Of a stretch of 64,000 nt of DNA, positions 43,752 to 57,036 are shown piece by piece; position 1 is the first letter of the stretch; each line of letters opens with the position of its first letter. The stretch is from positions 1 to 64,000 of the forward strand of contig JAFURI010000125.1 of NCBI GenBank assembly GCA_017471885.1. The letters run 5' to 3'. The notes beneath the pieces are model-generated. The model saw only the letters and a program-made list of their open reading frames with translations, was not told where the DNA came from and searched no databases. This DNA comes from Clostridia bacterium (GTDB lineage: Bacteria > Bacillota > Clostridia > Christensenellales > Aristaeellaceae). The translations under genes and the position numbers were made by a program.

Positions 43752-44165
43752 ATGAGCGAATCAGTCAACAACAGCGCCTTCATCGTGCCTGAAGACCAGA
43801 ATTTCAACACCGAAACCTTTCAGGGATCCATGCAGCAGGTGCTGTCAGAGAACGTCGGCAGCTATGTAATCGTAGAATTCCTGATTGGCACCGGTCAGCT
43901 GGCAACGAAGCAGGGATTGTTGTATTACGTCGGCACCCAGTTTCTTGTACTGCTGGATGAGCTGGAATCACGCTACATCGTGTGCGACATTTTCTCCGTC
44001 AAGTTTGTCACTTTCCTGCTGCCCGGCTACAGGCCTGGTTCCGTCCCCTCGCAGGAATCATCCCCGGAAGAGGCAGCGCCGACAGCATCCCAGTTCCCTG
44101 GAGCTTTCCGTACTCCAGCACAGGCAGCTTACGCCCACGCCACAAGACGAATCACCCGCCGCTGA
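43752..44165 (+). CDS. Small hypothetical protein, GerQ-like, possible spore protein
   Basis: A 137-residue soluble protein. The core (about residues 25-95) alternates short hydrophobic strands, V-G-S-Y-V-I-V-E-F-L-I-G, L-L-Y-Y-V-G-T-Q-F-L-V-L-L-D and Y-I-V-C-D-I-F-S-V-K-F-V-T-F, reminiscent of the spore coat protein GerQ core; the C-terminal 45 residues are Pro/Ala/Arg rich. GerQ-type proteins are cross-linked into the coat, but identity here is unproven. CATACAGTA at 43706 matches a SigE/SigK -10, without a clear -35. The start follows AAGGAGGAG. Confidence 0.65.
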   Translation: MSESVNNSAFIVPEDQNFNTETFQGSMQQVLSENVGSYVIVEFLIGTGQLATKQGLLYYVGTQFLVLLDELESRYIVCDIFSVKFVTFLLPGYRPGSVPSQESSPEEAAPTASQFPGAFRTPAQAAYAHATRRITRR

Positions 44166-48429
<4,264 letters not shown>

Positions 48430-48474
48430 TTTGATATACCTCGACACTTTATTGCAATAAAATATGGAAAATAA

Positions 48475-48783
48475 TCAGTCTTCACCCTGGCTGTCGGAAT
48501 CCATCTTGTCCAGTACATGGTTGTAGCCGTCCGCGCCGTACGTCAGAGCCCGGTTCACACGGCTGATTGTGGCAGAGGATGCTCCGGTACGCCGCACAAT
48601 CTCCTGATAGGTCACATGCTTGCGCAGAAGCATGGCTACCTCCAGTCTTTGAGCGATGCTCTTGATTTCAGCAATCGTACAAATGTCCTCAAAAAAGCGA
48701 TACGCCTCTTCTTCGCTGTCCAGTGCAAGCACAGCCTGCATCAGCAGCTCTGTCTGCGTGTTCTTCACCTTTGGCTCAAACAT
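48475..48783 (-). CDS. yerC: YerC/YecD family TrpR-like transcriptional regulator
   Basis: A 102-residue DNA-binding protein of the YerC/YecD group. The fold is that of TrpR: D-I-C-T-I-A-E-I-K-S-I-A-Q-R-L-E-V-A, then the helix-turn-helix Y-Q-E-I-V-R-R-T-G-A-S-S-A-T-I-S-R-V-N-R-A. The corepressor pocket of TrpR is not evident, so it may not bind tryptophan. The gene lies upstream of pcrA and ligA as in many Firmicutes. The start follows AAGGAG. Confidence 0.92.
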   Translation of the reverse strand: MFEPKVKNTQTELLMQAVLALDSEEEAYRFFEDICTIAEIKSIAQRLEVAMLLRKHVTYQEIVRRTGASSATISRVNRALTYGADGYNHVLDKMDSDSQGED

Positions 48784-48837
48784 ACCGTCGCTCCTTTCGC
48801 TTCCCAGCCGACATAAGTACCCATTTTGAATATATGT

Positions 48838-48846
48838 ATTATAGCA
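48838..48846 (-). promoter_or_regulatory. Promoter of yerC-pcrA-ligA
   Basis: An extended -10 TGCTATAAT on the minus strand; the -35 is weak. Confidence 0.6.
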
Positions 48847-49003
48847 CGAAATAATCGGAATAGCCAGCAGAAAATAGCCCGCACGCGAAAGCTGAACGGA
48901 CAGATTTCCCGGACGTTGCGCGCGTAAAAATGGATAACATACGCCAATACACTGTTTTTTGCCCGTCACGAAGCAAAAACAATGAGAAACAGACAGGAAT
49001 AGC

Positions 49004-49032
49004 TTGACAAAGTATCGTTTGCCGTCTAAAAT
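49004..49032 (+). promoter_or_regulatory. Promoter of glnA
   Basis: TTGACA at 49004-49009, 17-base spacer, TAAAAT at 49027-49032. The 220 bases between it and the yerC start show nothing else recognisable. Confidence 0.88.
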
Positions 49033-49035
49033 TTT

Positions 49036-49073
49036 CTGGTTGAAACGTCGTTCAATCCGAACGTTTCAACCAG
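49036..49073 (+). repeat. 13-bp inverted repeat at the glnA transcription start
   Basis: CTGGTTGAAACGT (49036-49048) and ACGTTTCAACCAG (49061-49073) are perfect complements with a 12-base loop, at and just after the expected +1 (about 49039). No T run follows. Confidence 0.85.
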
Positions 49074-49132
49074 AAGCTCTTTAAATTCATTCATATATTC
49101 AGGTTTACATCTTTCAGAGGAGGTATTTCTCA

Positions 49133-51211
49133 ATGCTGAAAGTAGACGAGTTCTTCGGCAGCAACGTATTCAATGATGCAGTCATGCAGCAGCGTCTGCC
49201 AAAGGATACATACAAAGCGCTCCACAAGACCATCGAGGACGGCAAAACCCTTGATCCCAAGATTGCCGACGTGGTTGCCAACGCCATGAAGGACTGGGCG
49301 GTTGATAAGGGCTGCACTCATTTCACGCACTGGTTTCAGCCGCTGACGGGCATTACCGCCGAGAAGCATGACAGCTTCATCAGCCCCAAGGCCGGCGGAA
49401 AGGTGATTCTGGAATTCAGCGGCAAGGAGCTTGTCCGCGGCGAACCCGACGCCTCCTCCTTCCCCTCCGGCGGATTGCGCTCCACCTTTGAGGCCCGCGG
49501 TTATACTGCATGGGATCCTACCAGCTATGCCTTTATCAAGGACGGCGTGCTGTGCATCCCTACCGCATTCTGCTCCTACAGCGGACATGCGTTGGATCAG
49601 AAAACGCCGCTCCTTCGCTCTATGGAAGCGCTCAATAAGCAGGCTCTGCGCATTATGAAGCTCTTCCGCCGTGACGCCACCCGCGTGACTGCCACGGTTG
49701 GTCCCGAGCAGGAGTATTTTCTCGTAGACAAAAAGCTTTTTGATCAGCGTAAGGATCTTGTATTCACCGGTCGTACCCTCTTTGGCAATAAACCGCCCAA
49801 GGGTCAGGAGATGGAGGATCACTACTTCGGCTCCATCAAGCCCAGGATCCACGCATTCATGAACGAGCTGAACGAGGAACTTTGGAAACTTGGAATCCTT
49901 GCAAAAACCCAGCATAACGAAGCCGCGCCTGCTCAGCACGAGCTTGCTCCGATTTATGCCGTCACCACCGTGTCTGCCGACCATAATCAGCTGACAATGG
50001 AGATGATGAAGAAGGTTGCGCTTCGCCATGGCATGGTTTGTTTGCTCCACGAGAAGCCCTTTGAGGGCGTCAGCGGTTCCGGCAAGCACAACAACTGGTC
50101 CATGTCCACCAACACGGGCTACAATCTGCTTGACCCAGGCGACGATCCTGCCACCTCCGCGCAGTTCATGCTGATCCTAACCGCCGTCATCAAAGCTGTT
50201 GACGAACATCCTGATCTTCTCCGGCTTTCCGTAGCCTCCGCCGGAAACGATCATCGTCTCGGTGCCTGTGAAGCACCGCCGGCCATTGTCTCCATGTTCC
50301 TTGGCGACGAGCTGACTGCCATTGTCGATGCTTTTGAGAAAGACAAGACCTATACTGCCGCAGAGAAGCAGGATCTGGAAATCGGCGTGAACGTACTTCC
50401 TAAGTTCCACAAGGACAACACGGATCGAAACCGCACCTCGCCGTTTGCATTCACAGGCAACAAGTTTGAGTTCCGCTCCCTTGGTTCAAGCGACTCCATC
50501 TCCAGCGTCAATGTGGTCATCAACACCATTGTGGCAGAATCCCTGCGGCAGTTTGCGGACGTTCTTGAAAAAACGGATGATTTCCAGAAAACGCTGCATG
50601 AGCTGATTGTCAACACCCTGCACAAGCATAAGCGCATCATCTTCAACGGAAACGGATATTCCGAGGAATGGGTGGAGGAAGCCGCCCGCCGCGGACTGCA
50701 GAGCTTCCCCACTACGCTGGACGTGCTTCCGCGTCTGATCAGCAAGGAAAACGTGGAGCTGTTCGCTACCCACAGCGTCTTTACGGAAGCGGAACTGCAC
50801 AGCAGACTTGAAATCCGCCTTGACAACTATATCAAAGTTCTCAACATTGAGGGTGAAACCTGTCTGATGATGGCGGAACGGGAGATCCTTCCTGCCTGCA
50901 TCTCCTACATGCGGGACGTGGCGCGTACGGTAAACGAGGTTCGCAACGCCGGACTCCGTCCCACTGCTGCGGAGAAGCTTCTTGAGCAGCTGAACGAGCA
51001 CACGGATAAACTGTACCACGCGGTGGAGGAGCTTCGCGTAGCAGTTGCAAGGCCCCGCGAGCAGACTCATATGGCGCAGGCGCTGTACCAGCGCGACGTC
51101 ATCATCCCGGCAATGAATGCTGTACGTTCCGCAGCCGACAAGCTCGAAACGCTGATCAGCAAGGAATACTGGCCCTTCCCTACTTATTCCGATCTTCTTT
51201 TCAATGTATAA
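49133..51211 (+). CDS. glnA: Glutamine synthetase, type III
   Basis: Makes glutamine from glutamate, ATP and ammonia. The 692-residue length and the N-terminal extension mark the type III (GlnN-like) class. Active-site segments are [43 protein letters not shown] and [15 protein letters not shown]. The start follows AGAGGAGG. It is monocistronic; no glnR or ntr genes are adjacent, and the leader hairpin may hold its control. Confidence 0.96.
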   Translation: MLKVDEFFGSNVFNDAVMQQRLPKDTYKALHKTIEDGKTLDPKIADVVANAMKDWAVDKGCTHFTHWFQPLTGITAEKHDSFISPKAGGKVILEFSGKELVRGEPDASSFPSGGLRSTFEARGYTAWDPTSYAFIKDGVLCIPTAFCSYSGHALDQKTPLLRSMEALNKQALRIMKLFRRDATRVTATVGPEQEYFLVDKKLFDQRKDLVFTGRTLFGNKPPKGQEMEDHYFGSIKPRIHAFMNELNEELWKLGILAKTQHNEAAPAQHELAPIYAVTTVSADHNQLTMEMMKKVALRHGMVCLLHEKPFEGVSGSGKHNNWSMSTNTGYNLLDPGDDPATSAQFMLILTAVIKAVDEHPDLLRLSVASAGNDHRLGACEAPPAIVSMFLGDELTAIVDAFEKDKTYTAAEKQDLEIGVNVLPKFHKDNTDRNRTSPFAFTGNKFEFRSLGSSDSISSVNVVINTIVAESLRQFADVLEKTDDFQKTLHELIVNTLHKHKRIIFNGNGYSEEWVEEAARRGLQSFPTTLDVLPRLISKENVELFATHSVFTEAELHSRLEIRLDNYIKVLNIEGETCLMMAEREILPACISYMRDVARTVNEVRNAGLRPTAAEKLLEQLNEHTDKLYHAVEELRVAVARPREQTHMAQALYQRDVIIPAMNAVRSAADKLETLISKEYWPFPTYSDLLFNV

Positions 51212-51218
51212 GCATGAT

Positions 51219-51247
51219 AATTCCTGCCTGCAAAGGCGGGAATTTCT
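51219..51247 (+). terminator. Terminator of glnA
   Basis: AATTCCTGCC/GGCGGGAATT (one G-U pair) with a 6-base loop, followed by a short T-rich tail. Confidence 0.7.
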
Positions 51248-51307
51248 TCGTTCAGAAACATCGGAAACAGATATTGTTTTCCTTTTGTCCTAATCATTTC
51301 CCTCTTA

Positions 51308-51336
51308 TTGACACAAAAGAGCTTATGGGCTAAACT
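51308..51336 (+). promoter_or_regulatory. Promoter of the ABC importer operon
   Basis: TTGACA at 51308-51313, 17-base spacer, TAAACT at 51331-51336. Confidence 0.88.
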
Positions 51337-51391
51337 ATCAATTGTAGACGCGGATTCCGATCCGCAAGTAGTATTGAAGGGGGATCCATCC

Positions 51392-52339
51392 ATGAAGAAG
51401 GTTACTGCTCTGGTTCTTGCTCTGTGTATGCTGCTCTTTTGCTGTTCCGCCGTGGCGGAAGACAAGGTTTACAATGTAGGCGTTCTTCAGCTTGTTCAGC
51501 ATGACGCGCTTGACTCCGCTACTCAGGGCTTCATTGATGCATTGACTGACAAGCTTGGCGATAAGGTTAAGATCGACGTCAAGAACGCATCCGGCGATAC
51601 CGCCAACTGCGCAACAATTGCCAATACCTTCGTTTCTGACGACGTAGATCTGATCATGGCCAATGCCACGCCTGCTCTGCAGGCCTGCATCGCCGCCACT
51701 ACCGATATTCCGATTCTGGGCACCTCCGTCACCGCTTATGACGTGGCTCTGGAAATCGACGACTGGAAGGGCTTCACCGGCATCAACGTGTCCGGCACCT
51801 CCGACCTTGCTCCCCTGAACGAACAGGCCGCCATGGTGAAGGAACTCTTCCCCGACGCCAAGACTGTGGGTCTGCTGTTCTGCAGCGCTGAAGCCAACTC
51901 CGAGTATCAGGTCAAGGTTATGGAGACCGAACTGGCTGCGCTGGGCTTCACCACTGAGCGTTTCGCCTTTACCGATTCCAACGACGTTGCTGCGCTGGCC
52001 GAGCAGGCTGCGTCCTGCGACGTGGTTTATATTCCCACTGACAACACCGCCGCTGCTTACACCGAAACCATCGCCAACGTGCTTGTACCTGCCAACGTTC
52101 CCGTCATCGCCGGCGAAGAAGGCATCTGCAAGGGCTGCGGCGTGGCTACCCTGACCATCACCTACTATGATATCGGCTATAAGACCGGTGAAATGGCCTA
52201 CGAAGTGCTTGTCAACAACGCTGACGTTTCTACCATGGAAATTGCTTTCGCACCCCAGTTCGTCAAGAAGTACAACGCTGATATTGCCGCTTCTCTGGGC
52301 GTGACCATCCCCGCTGACTACGCAGTCATCGGCGAGTAA
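51392..52339 (+). CDS. ABC transporter substrate-binding protein (TrpX-like)
   Basis: A 315-residue exported binding protein of the ABC_sub_bind family, to which TrpX belongs. Residues 1-23 are a signal peptide ending A-V-A; two cysteines (F-C-C) near the end could allow lipid anchoring, but the lipobox is not perfect. Family segments are G-I-N-V-S-G-T-S-D, F-P-D-A-K-T-V-G-L-L-F and Y-I-P-T-D-N-T. It is followed by a matching permease and ATPase. Aromatic amino acids are one possible ligand by family analogy; the sequence does not prove it. Confidence 0.88.
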   Translation: MKKVTALVLALCMLLFCCSAVAEDKVYNVGVLQLVQHDALDSATQGFIDALTDKLGDKVKIDVKNASGDTANCATIANTFVSDDVDLIMANATPALQACIAATTDIPILGTSVTAYDVALEIDDWKGFTGINVSGTSDLAPLNEQAAMVKELFPDAKTVGLLFCSAEANSEYQVKVMETELAALGFTTERFAFTDSNDVAALAEQAASCDVVYIPTDNTAAAYTETIANVLVPANVPVIAGEEGICKGCGVATLTITYYDIGYKTGEMAYEVLVNNADVSTMEIAFAPQFVKKYNADIAASLGVTIPADYAVIGE

Positions 52340-52351
52340 CCAAGTCTCTCC

Positions 52352-52393
52352 AGCGAAAGCCATGAAGGGCGAAAAACCTTTCATGGCTTCGCT
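52352..52393 (+). other. Intercistronic hairpin between binding-protein and permease genes
   Basis: AGCGAA-GCCATGAA pairs with TTCATGGC-TTCGCT over about 16 bp with one bulge on each side. It probably stabilises the upstream message or attenuates readthrough, so that the binding protein exceeds the permease. Confidence 0.6.
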
Positions 52394-52438
52394 TTGCATC
52401 TATCAGAAATTCGTACAATACAGTAGGAGGATCCCCTC

Positions 52439-53368
52439 TTGGATATCATCAAGCTTTTCAATGCCATGCCAGGCGCCATCGCACAGGGACTCATCTGGGG
52501 CATCATGGCCATCGGCGTGTACATCACCTACCGCATTCTTGAGGTTTCCGACCTGACCGTCGACGGCTCCATCGCTACCGGCGGCGCTGTGGCTGCTCTG
52601 CTCATCACCAACGGATGCAACGTTTGGGTGGCGCTGCTTGCAGCGTTCATCATCGGTATGCTGACCGGACTTGTCACCGGTATTCTGCACACTTCAATGG
52701 GTATACCCGCAATCCTCGCAGGCATTTTGACTCAGCTTGCTCTGTATTCCATCAATCTTCGCATCATGTCCAATAAAGCCAATACTGCCATCAGCGCCAA
52801 TAAGTACGATCTCATCGTCTCCCTGCGCAACGTCCGCCAGCTGACACTTGAGAACCCGATCCTTATTGTCGGCATTTTCACTGCTGTACTGATTGCGGTG
52901 CTGTATTTTTTCTTCGGCACTGAATTCGGCTGCTCCATGCGCGCTACCGGCGCCAACGTGAACATGTCCCGTGCACAGGGCATCAATACCAACTCCATTA
53001 CGATTGTCGGGCTGATGCTCGCAAACGGCATCGTTGCCATGTCCGGCGCTCTGCTGGCCCAGTATCAGGGCTTTGCTGACGTCAGCATGGGCCGAGGCGC
53101 AATCGTCATCGGTCTGGCCGCCGTGATCATCGGCGAAGTGGTTTTCGGCAAGCTGTTCCGCAGCTTCTGGGGAAAGCTCCTTGCCGTCTCCTTTGGTGCA
53201 ATCATTTACTATGCCGTCATGCAGGTCGTCCTTTGGCTTGGCCTGAACACCAACGATCTGAAAATGCTTACTGCGCTTGTTGTAGCCATGTTCCTGGCTG
53301 TCCCCCATTGGAAGGGTAAGCTGGCTGCCCGTCGCGCCGGAAGCAAGGGAGGACAGAGCCATGCTTAA
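52439..53368 (+). CDS. ABC transporter permease (TrpY-like)
   Basis: A 309-residue membrane protein with about eight to nine hydrophobic helices, of the branched-chain-amino-acid-type permease family. Motifs are E-V-S-D-L-T-V-D-G-S early and M-R-A-T-G-A-N near residue 165 (the EAA-like coupling loop). The start is TTG at 52439, which is convincing because AGGAGG at 52425 is 8 bases upstream and the sequence M-D-I-I-K follows; the next internal ATG would lose the first helix. Confidence 0.88.
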   Translation: MDIIKLFNAMPGAIAQGLIWGIMAIGVYITYRILEVSDLTVDGSIATGGAVAALLITNGCNVWVALLAAFIIGMLTGLVTGILHTSMGIPAILAGILTQLALYSINLRIMSNKANTAISANKYDLIVSLRNVRQLTLENPILIVGIFTAVLIAVLYFFFGTEFGCSMRATGANVNMSRAQGINTNSITIVGLMLANGIVAMSGALLAQYQGFADVSMGRGAIVIGLAAVIIGEVVFGKLFRSFWGKLLAVSFGAIIYYAVMQVVLWLGLNTNDLKMLTALVVAMFLAVPHWKGKLAARRAGSKGGQSHA

Positions 53369-54158
53369 GATCAGCCATATTGCGAAAACCTTCAATCCCG
53401 GAACCATTACAGAAAAAGTTGCACTGGTTGACGTGGATCTGCATCTGCAGCCCGGTGATTTTGTCACGGTGATTGGCGGCAACGGCGCGGGAAAATCCAC
53501 CACACTGAATGCAGTGGCGGGTACCTTCCTTGTGGACAAGGGCTCCATCGAGATCAATGGCGTGAACGTCACACGCCTCCCCGAGTACAAGCGCGCCAAG
53601 TATCTTGGCCGTGTGTTCCAGGATCCCATGACCGGCACAGCCGCTACAATGTCCATTGAAGATAACATGGCCCTCGCTTTCCGCCGCGGAGAAAGCCGTA
53701 GTCCCTTCAAGTGGGGCATTACCAGCGCTGAACGTAAGCGTTACCGAGACGCTCTGTCCACCCTTGAGCTTGGCCTGGAGGATCGTATGACCAGCAAGGT
53801 CGGTCTGCTCTCCGGTGGTCAGCGACAAGCACTGACGCTTCTGATGGCTACGCTGAAGCAGCCAAAGCTCCTTCTGCTTGACGAGCATACAGCCGCGCTT
53901 GATCCCAAGACTGCCGCAAAGGTACTGCAGCTGACCAGAAAGCTGATTGCTGAGAATCAGCTGACGGCAATGATGGTAACCCATAACATGAAGGATGCTC
54001 TGCAGTACGGCAACCGTACCATAATGCTGCATGAAGGCAAGGTTATTCTTGATATTCAGGCCGAAACAAAGGCCCGCATGCGTGTGGATGATCTGCTGAA
54101 AATGTTTGAACACGCCAGCGGTTCCGCACTCGCCAACGACAGAATGCTCCTCGGATAA
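53361..54158 (+). CDS. ABC transporter ATP-binding protein (TrpZ-like)
   Basis: A 265-residue ATPase that powers the importer. Walker A is G-G-N-G-A-G-K-S-T, the Q-loop is F-Q-D-P, the signature is L-L-S-G-G-Q-R-Q-A, Walker B is L-L-L-L-D-E-H and the H-loop is M-V-T-H-N. The start overlaps the permease end by 8 bases. The operon closes with a strong terminator. Confidence 0.92.
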   Translation: MLKISHIAKTFNPGTITEKVALVDVDLHLQPGDFVTVIGGNGAGKSTTLNAVAGTFLVDKGSIEINGVNVTRLPEYKRAKYLGRVFQDPMTGTAATMSIEDNMALAFRRGESRSPFKWGITSAERKRYRDALSTLELGLEDRMTSKVGLLSGGQRQALTLLMATLKQPKLLLLDEHTAALDPKTAAKVLQLTRKLIAENQLTAMMVTHNMKDALQYGNRTIMLHEGKVILDIQAETKARMRVDDLLKMFEHASGSALANDRMLLG

Positions 54159-54159
54159 G

Positions 54160-54199
54160 GAAAATGCACGGCAGAATCAAACTGCCGTGCATTTTCTTT
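54160..54199. terminator. Bidirectional terminator after the ABC importer operon
   Basis: A perfect 15-bp stem GAAAATGCACGGCAG/CTGCCGTGCATTTTC with a 7-base loop. Confidence 0.9.
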
Positions 54200-55568
54200 A
54201 CTTCACTCGTATAGTCAGGACGGTTTCATCCCCCATATACTTCTTAAGGTTTGCCAGCGCACGCTCCTTCACTTCCGACTGCTCATCACCCATGCCGTCC
54301 GGAGATGGCTGATCACTGGCCACAACGCGGTAGAAGTACTTGCCATCCTGCTTATAGCGCCATATATATGTGGGTGTATAGGCAGCCTGATCAAAGGACA
54401 CCTGTCCGGCTCCGTCCACAGAGATCTTCAATTGAAGCAGCATGGCTGCAACGCCGCCGTTTGAACGGGATTCACTCAGGAAAGAACCAAGGGAATACGC
54501 ACAGAGCGTCTTATGTGCTGTTCCATCGTTCCTTGTACCGTTCAACCAGACCGCCGGCTGAACAATATCCGTACCGGTTCCTGCAATAACGTCAGCGCCT
54601 GCATCAGCAAGCTGCTGCGACAATGCAACCTGCGTTTTCGACGGGGTAGTCTTGCTTCCATCCCAATTGACAGAGACTACCACAATCTGGGCTCCCCTGC
54701 TGCGCAGCTGCGCAATATCCGCAGCTGCTTTTTCTATATCCAGTACGGGCACAGCATAGGATGCATCCACTTTCTTTATCGCCTTTTTGCCGCTGCTGCT
54801 TAAGGACTGAACATAATGCAGGAAGCCAATCTTCACATGATTGATCTCAGTGAGATAACCGGCAGATCCGCTGGAATCCGCTGCAGCGCCGATCACCTGA
54901 AGCTCTCTCGCCCTGATCTCCGCTACAGTCTGCTCCACGCCTGGGAGCTTCTGATCAAATGCCTGCGGGAAACCCGCGGCGATGATATCAATGCCCGCGG
55001 CCTTGAGCATATCCAGCGTTTCTTCAGGTGCAATCAGCGCCGATACCTTCTTGTCAGGCATAATCAGATTTTCCAGCGATACAAGAGTCAGATCGGAAGC
55101 AAATTCATCCTCAATCAGCATAAGCAGCTCCGAGAAATCATACTTGTCAGCTTCGCTGTAGTAGCCGGATTTGCGCACAGCCTCATCCATATGGATGCTT
55201 CCGCCGATCGTCAGCGTAATGCTTCCGCCTCGGTAGGGTTCGGCCGTGGGGATCGGTACAGGCGTCGTCGTCGGCCGCTGCACCGCAGGCGTCGATGCAG
55301 ATTGCGCCGTGTGCTGCACGGCAGCAGTCGGCTGCACAGTCTGTGGCTTCTGTGTTGTAACGCTGATAGGGATATCGTGCAGCATCAGAGAGGGCATGCC
55401 GTCCGAGACAGACAGCGCCTGCAGCATTTCACCGGCCTGCAGTTCGATGACCGTATCACCGGCAAGACGCGGAAGCACATACGCCGTGCAGCCTGCGACA
55501 GCGATTGACAGCACAAGCATCAGGATGGTGCCAAAAGAAACACCGCGCCGTTTTCTTCTTCTGCCCAT
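54198..55568 (-). CDS. CapA family protein (poly-gamma-glutamate synthesis type)
   Basis: A 456-residue membrane-anchored protein. A basic start (R-R-R-K-R-R) precedes one transmembrane helix (about 12-32); residues 70-110 are a Thr/Pro/Val-rich linker outside the cell; residues 115-350 are a CapA metallophosphatase-like domain with T-I-G-G-S-I-H, S-L-E-N-L, V-S-V-N-W-D-G-S and A-D-V-I-A-G-T-G-T-D-I-V-Q-P. The canonical G-D of the first motif is G-G here and H-P/H-G of later motifs is altered (T-G-T), so metal binding may be lost. No capB or capC is present, so a poly-glutamate capsule should not be assumed. Confidence 0.8.
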   Translation of the reverse strand: MGRRRKRRGVSFGTILMLVLSIAVAGCTAYVLPRLAGDTVIELQAGEMLQALSVSDGMPSLMLHDIPISVTTQKPQTVQPTAAVQHTAQSASTPAVQRPTTTPVPIPTAEPYRGGSITLTIGGSIHMDEAVRKSGYYSEADKYDFSELLMLIEDEFASDLTLVSLENLIMPDKKVSALIAPEETLDMLKAAGIDIIAAGFPQAFDQKLPGVEQTVAEIRARELQVIGAAADSSGSAGYLTEINHVKIGFLHYVQSLSSSGKKAIKKVDASYAVPVLDIEKAAADIAQLRSRGAQIVVVSVNWDGSKTTPSKTQVALSQQLADAGADVIAGTGTDIVQPAVWLNGTRNDGTAHKTLCAYSLGSFLSESRSNGGVAAMLLQLKISVDGAGQVSFDQAAYTPTYIWRYKQDGKYFYRVVASDQPSPDGMGDEQSEVKERALANLKKYMGDETVLTIRVK

Positions 55569-55599
55569 GCTGCACCTCCCCTACTTTTTAGGAATACAA

Positions 55600-55719
55600 T
55601 CAGAATACCTGCGACAGAATTGCCGCCATCAGCGCAGAAACGATCATGATACCTGCAATCACCAGGCAAACAATGCGGGTCATCAGCTGCTTACGATCGG
55701 TTTTAGACATTTTGGCCAT
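55600..55719 (-). CDS. Prli42-like (DUF4044) membrane miniprotein
   Basis: A 39-residue protein: a basic start (M-A-K-M-S-K-T-D-R-K), then one transmembrane helix (R-I-V-C-L-V-I-A-G-I-M-I-V-S-A-L) and a short tail S-Q-V-F. This pattern matches the DUF4044 family of small Firmicutes proteins, of which Prli42 in Listeria anchors the stressosome; whether a stressosome exists here cannot be seen. GGAGG lies 8 bases upstream of the ATG. It sits 16 bases after the CNNM transporter gene and 31 bases before the CapA-like gene, all on the minus strand. Confidence 0.75.
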   Translation of the reverse strand: MAKMSKTDRKQLMTRIVCLVIAGIMIVSALMAAILSQVF

Positions 55720-55735
55720 AATTTGATTCCTCCAG

Positions 55736-56995
55736 TTATTCTTCATGAGATTCTTCAGTCAGTTCTTTCTTCCATACGCGCAGTTGGGTTACGCGTCGCT
55801 TTTCCATCTTGGTTACCATGCCGCGAAGCTCATCCGTTTCAAAGGATGCTCCCACAAACGGAATGCTGCCCAGCACCTCCGCTGACCAGCCGCCGGCGGT
55901 ATCGGCTTCGTAAATATCCGCCACGCCAAGGTGCTCCATGAGTTCAGCCAGCTGTAATCCGCCTTCGACCAGCACCGAGCCATCCTCCATGCGGATGATA
56001 TCGTTGCTGACGTCGTCATGCTCGTCATAGATCTCGCCGACAAGCTCCTCCAGTACGTCCTCCAGCGTCACAATGCCTTCCGTGCCTCCGAATTCATCCA
56101 CAACAATCACCATATGAGTCTTGCTGTTCTGGAAAAGCTTCAGGAGCTTGCTGATCTTCAGCGTAGAGGGGGCCCATACAGGCGGGCGCATAATTCTGGT
56201 AATGTCGCTGCAGCCCGCATGCCGCTGGACATGGTAATCCTTTTCATGCAGGATACCAACCACATGATCCATATCCTCATGATAGACGGGCACACGCGAG
56301 TATCCGCTTTCGCGGAAAATCTCGCCAGCCTCTTCCATGGTGGCAGTATCTTCCAGTGCTGTGACGTCAACACGGGGCGTCAGAATATTCAGCGCATCCT
56401 GATCATTGAATTCGATGGCCGAACGGATAAGCTCCCCCTCGTGCGCATCCATATCGCCTTCGCTCTGCGCCTCATCCACCATGGTGATCAGCTCATCCTC
56501 GATATCATTCGCGCTCTCTGCTGGCTTGAAGATCCTGCTCAGCAGCCTGCTCCAAAGCATAAAGAAAGCATTGAACGGCGTCAGCAAAATGATCGTGGCC
56601 TTCATAGCCGGCGCAAGCGCAACAGCAAGCCGTTCCGGTGATTCCTTTGCAATGGCTCTGGGTGAAACCTCGCCGAAAACGAGAATCAACACGGTCATGA
56701 CAATCGTCGATACTGTCACGCCGTAGCTGCCGATCCACATGGTAAACAGCACCGCCGCAATGGAGGTGCCGGCAATGTTTACCATATTGTTACCCACAAG
56801 GATCGTGGTCATCAGACGATCATAATCCTCTGAAATATCCAGCGCGGTCTGCGCCTTTACGCTGCCTTCCTGGCAAAGGTTCCTGATGCGAACCTTGTTG
56901 AGTGAAGAATAGGCAGATTCAGAAGCAGAGAAAAAGGCAGAGAGCGCCACGCAGATTGCCAGCGCAGCAAGCAGTATACCGGCAGTGGGACTCAT
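55736..56995 (-). CDS. CNNM/CorB-type transporter with CBS domains (hemolysin family)
   Basis: A 419-residue protein predicted to export magnesium or a related divalent cation. Residues 1-185 form the DUF21/CNNM transmembrane domain with F-S-A-S-E-S-A-Y-S-S-L-N, V-G-N-N-M-V-N-I and F-G-E-V-S-P-R-A-I-A. Two CBS domains cover about 195-320 (M-R-P-like L-T-P-R-V-D-V and F-G-G-T-E-G-I-V-T-L-E-D), and a CorC_HlyC domain ends the protein. The ATG at 56995 follows AAAGGA. A 160-base leader with a possible short ORF precedes it. Confidence 0.9.
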   Translation of the reverse strand: MSPTAGILLAALAICVALSAFFSASESAYSSLNKVRIRNLCQEGSVKAQTALDISEDYDRLMTTILVGNNMVNIAGTSIAAVLFTMWIGSYGVTVSTIVMTVLILVFGEVSPRAIAKESPERLAVALAPAMKATIILLTPFNAFFMLWSRLLSRIFKPAESANDIEDELITMVDEAQSEGDMDAHEGELIRSAIEFNDQDALNILTPRVDVTALEDTATMEEAGEIFRESGYSRVPVYHEDMDHVVGILHEKDYHVQRHAGCSDITRIMRPPVWAPSTLKISKLLKLFQNSKTHMVIVVDEFGGTEGIVTLEDVLEELVGEIYDEHDDVSNDIIRMEDGSVLVEGGLQLAELMEHLGVADIYEADTAGGWSAEVLGSIPFVGASFETDELRGMVTKMEKRRVTQLRVWKKELTEESHEE

Positions 56996-57036
56996 GGATG
57001 ACAATCCTTTCAGCAGTACGTCCGGTGTAATCCGGT

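Noticed and set aside
48847..49003. Search of the yerC-glnA gap for a small gene or RNA.
   Set aside because: No start codon with a ribosome site, no terminator and no clear hairpin; nothing supportable.
54198..55568. Poly-gamma-glutamate capsule locus.
   Set aside because: Only a divergent CapA-like gene is present; capB, capC and capE are not.
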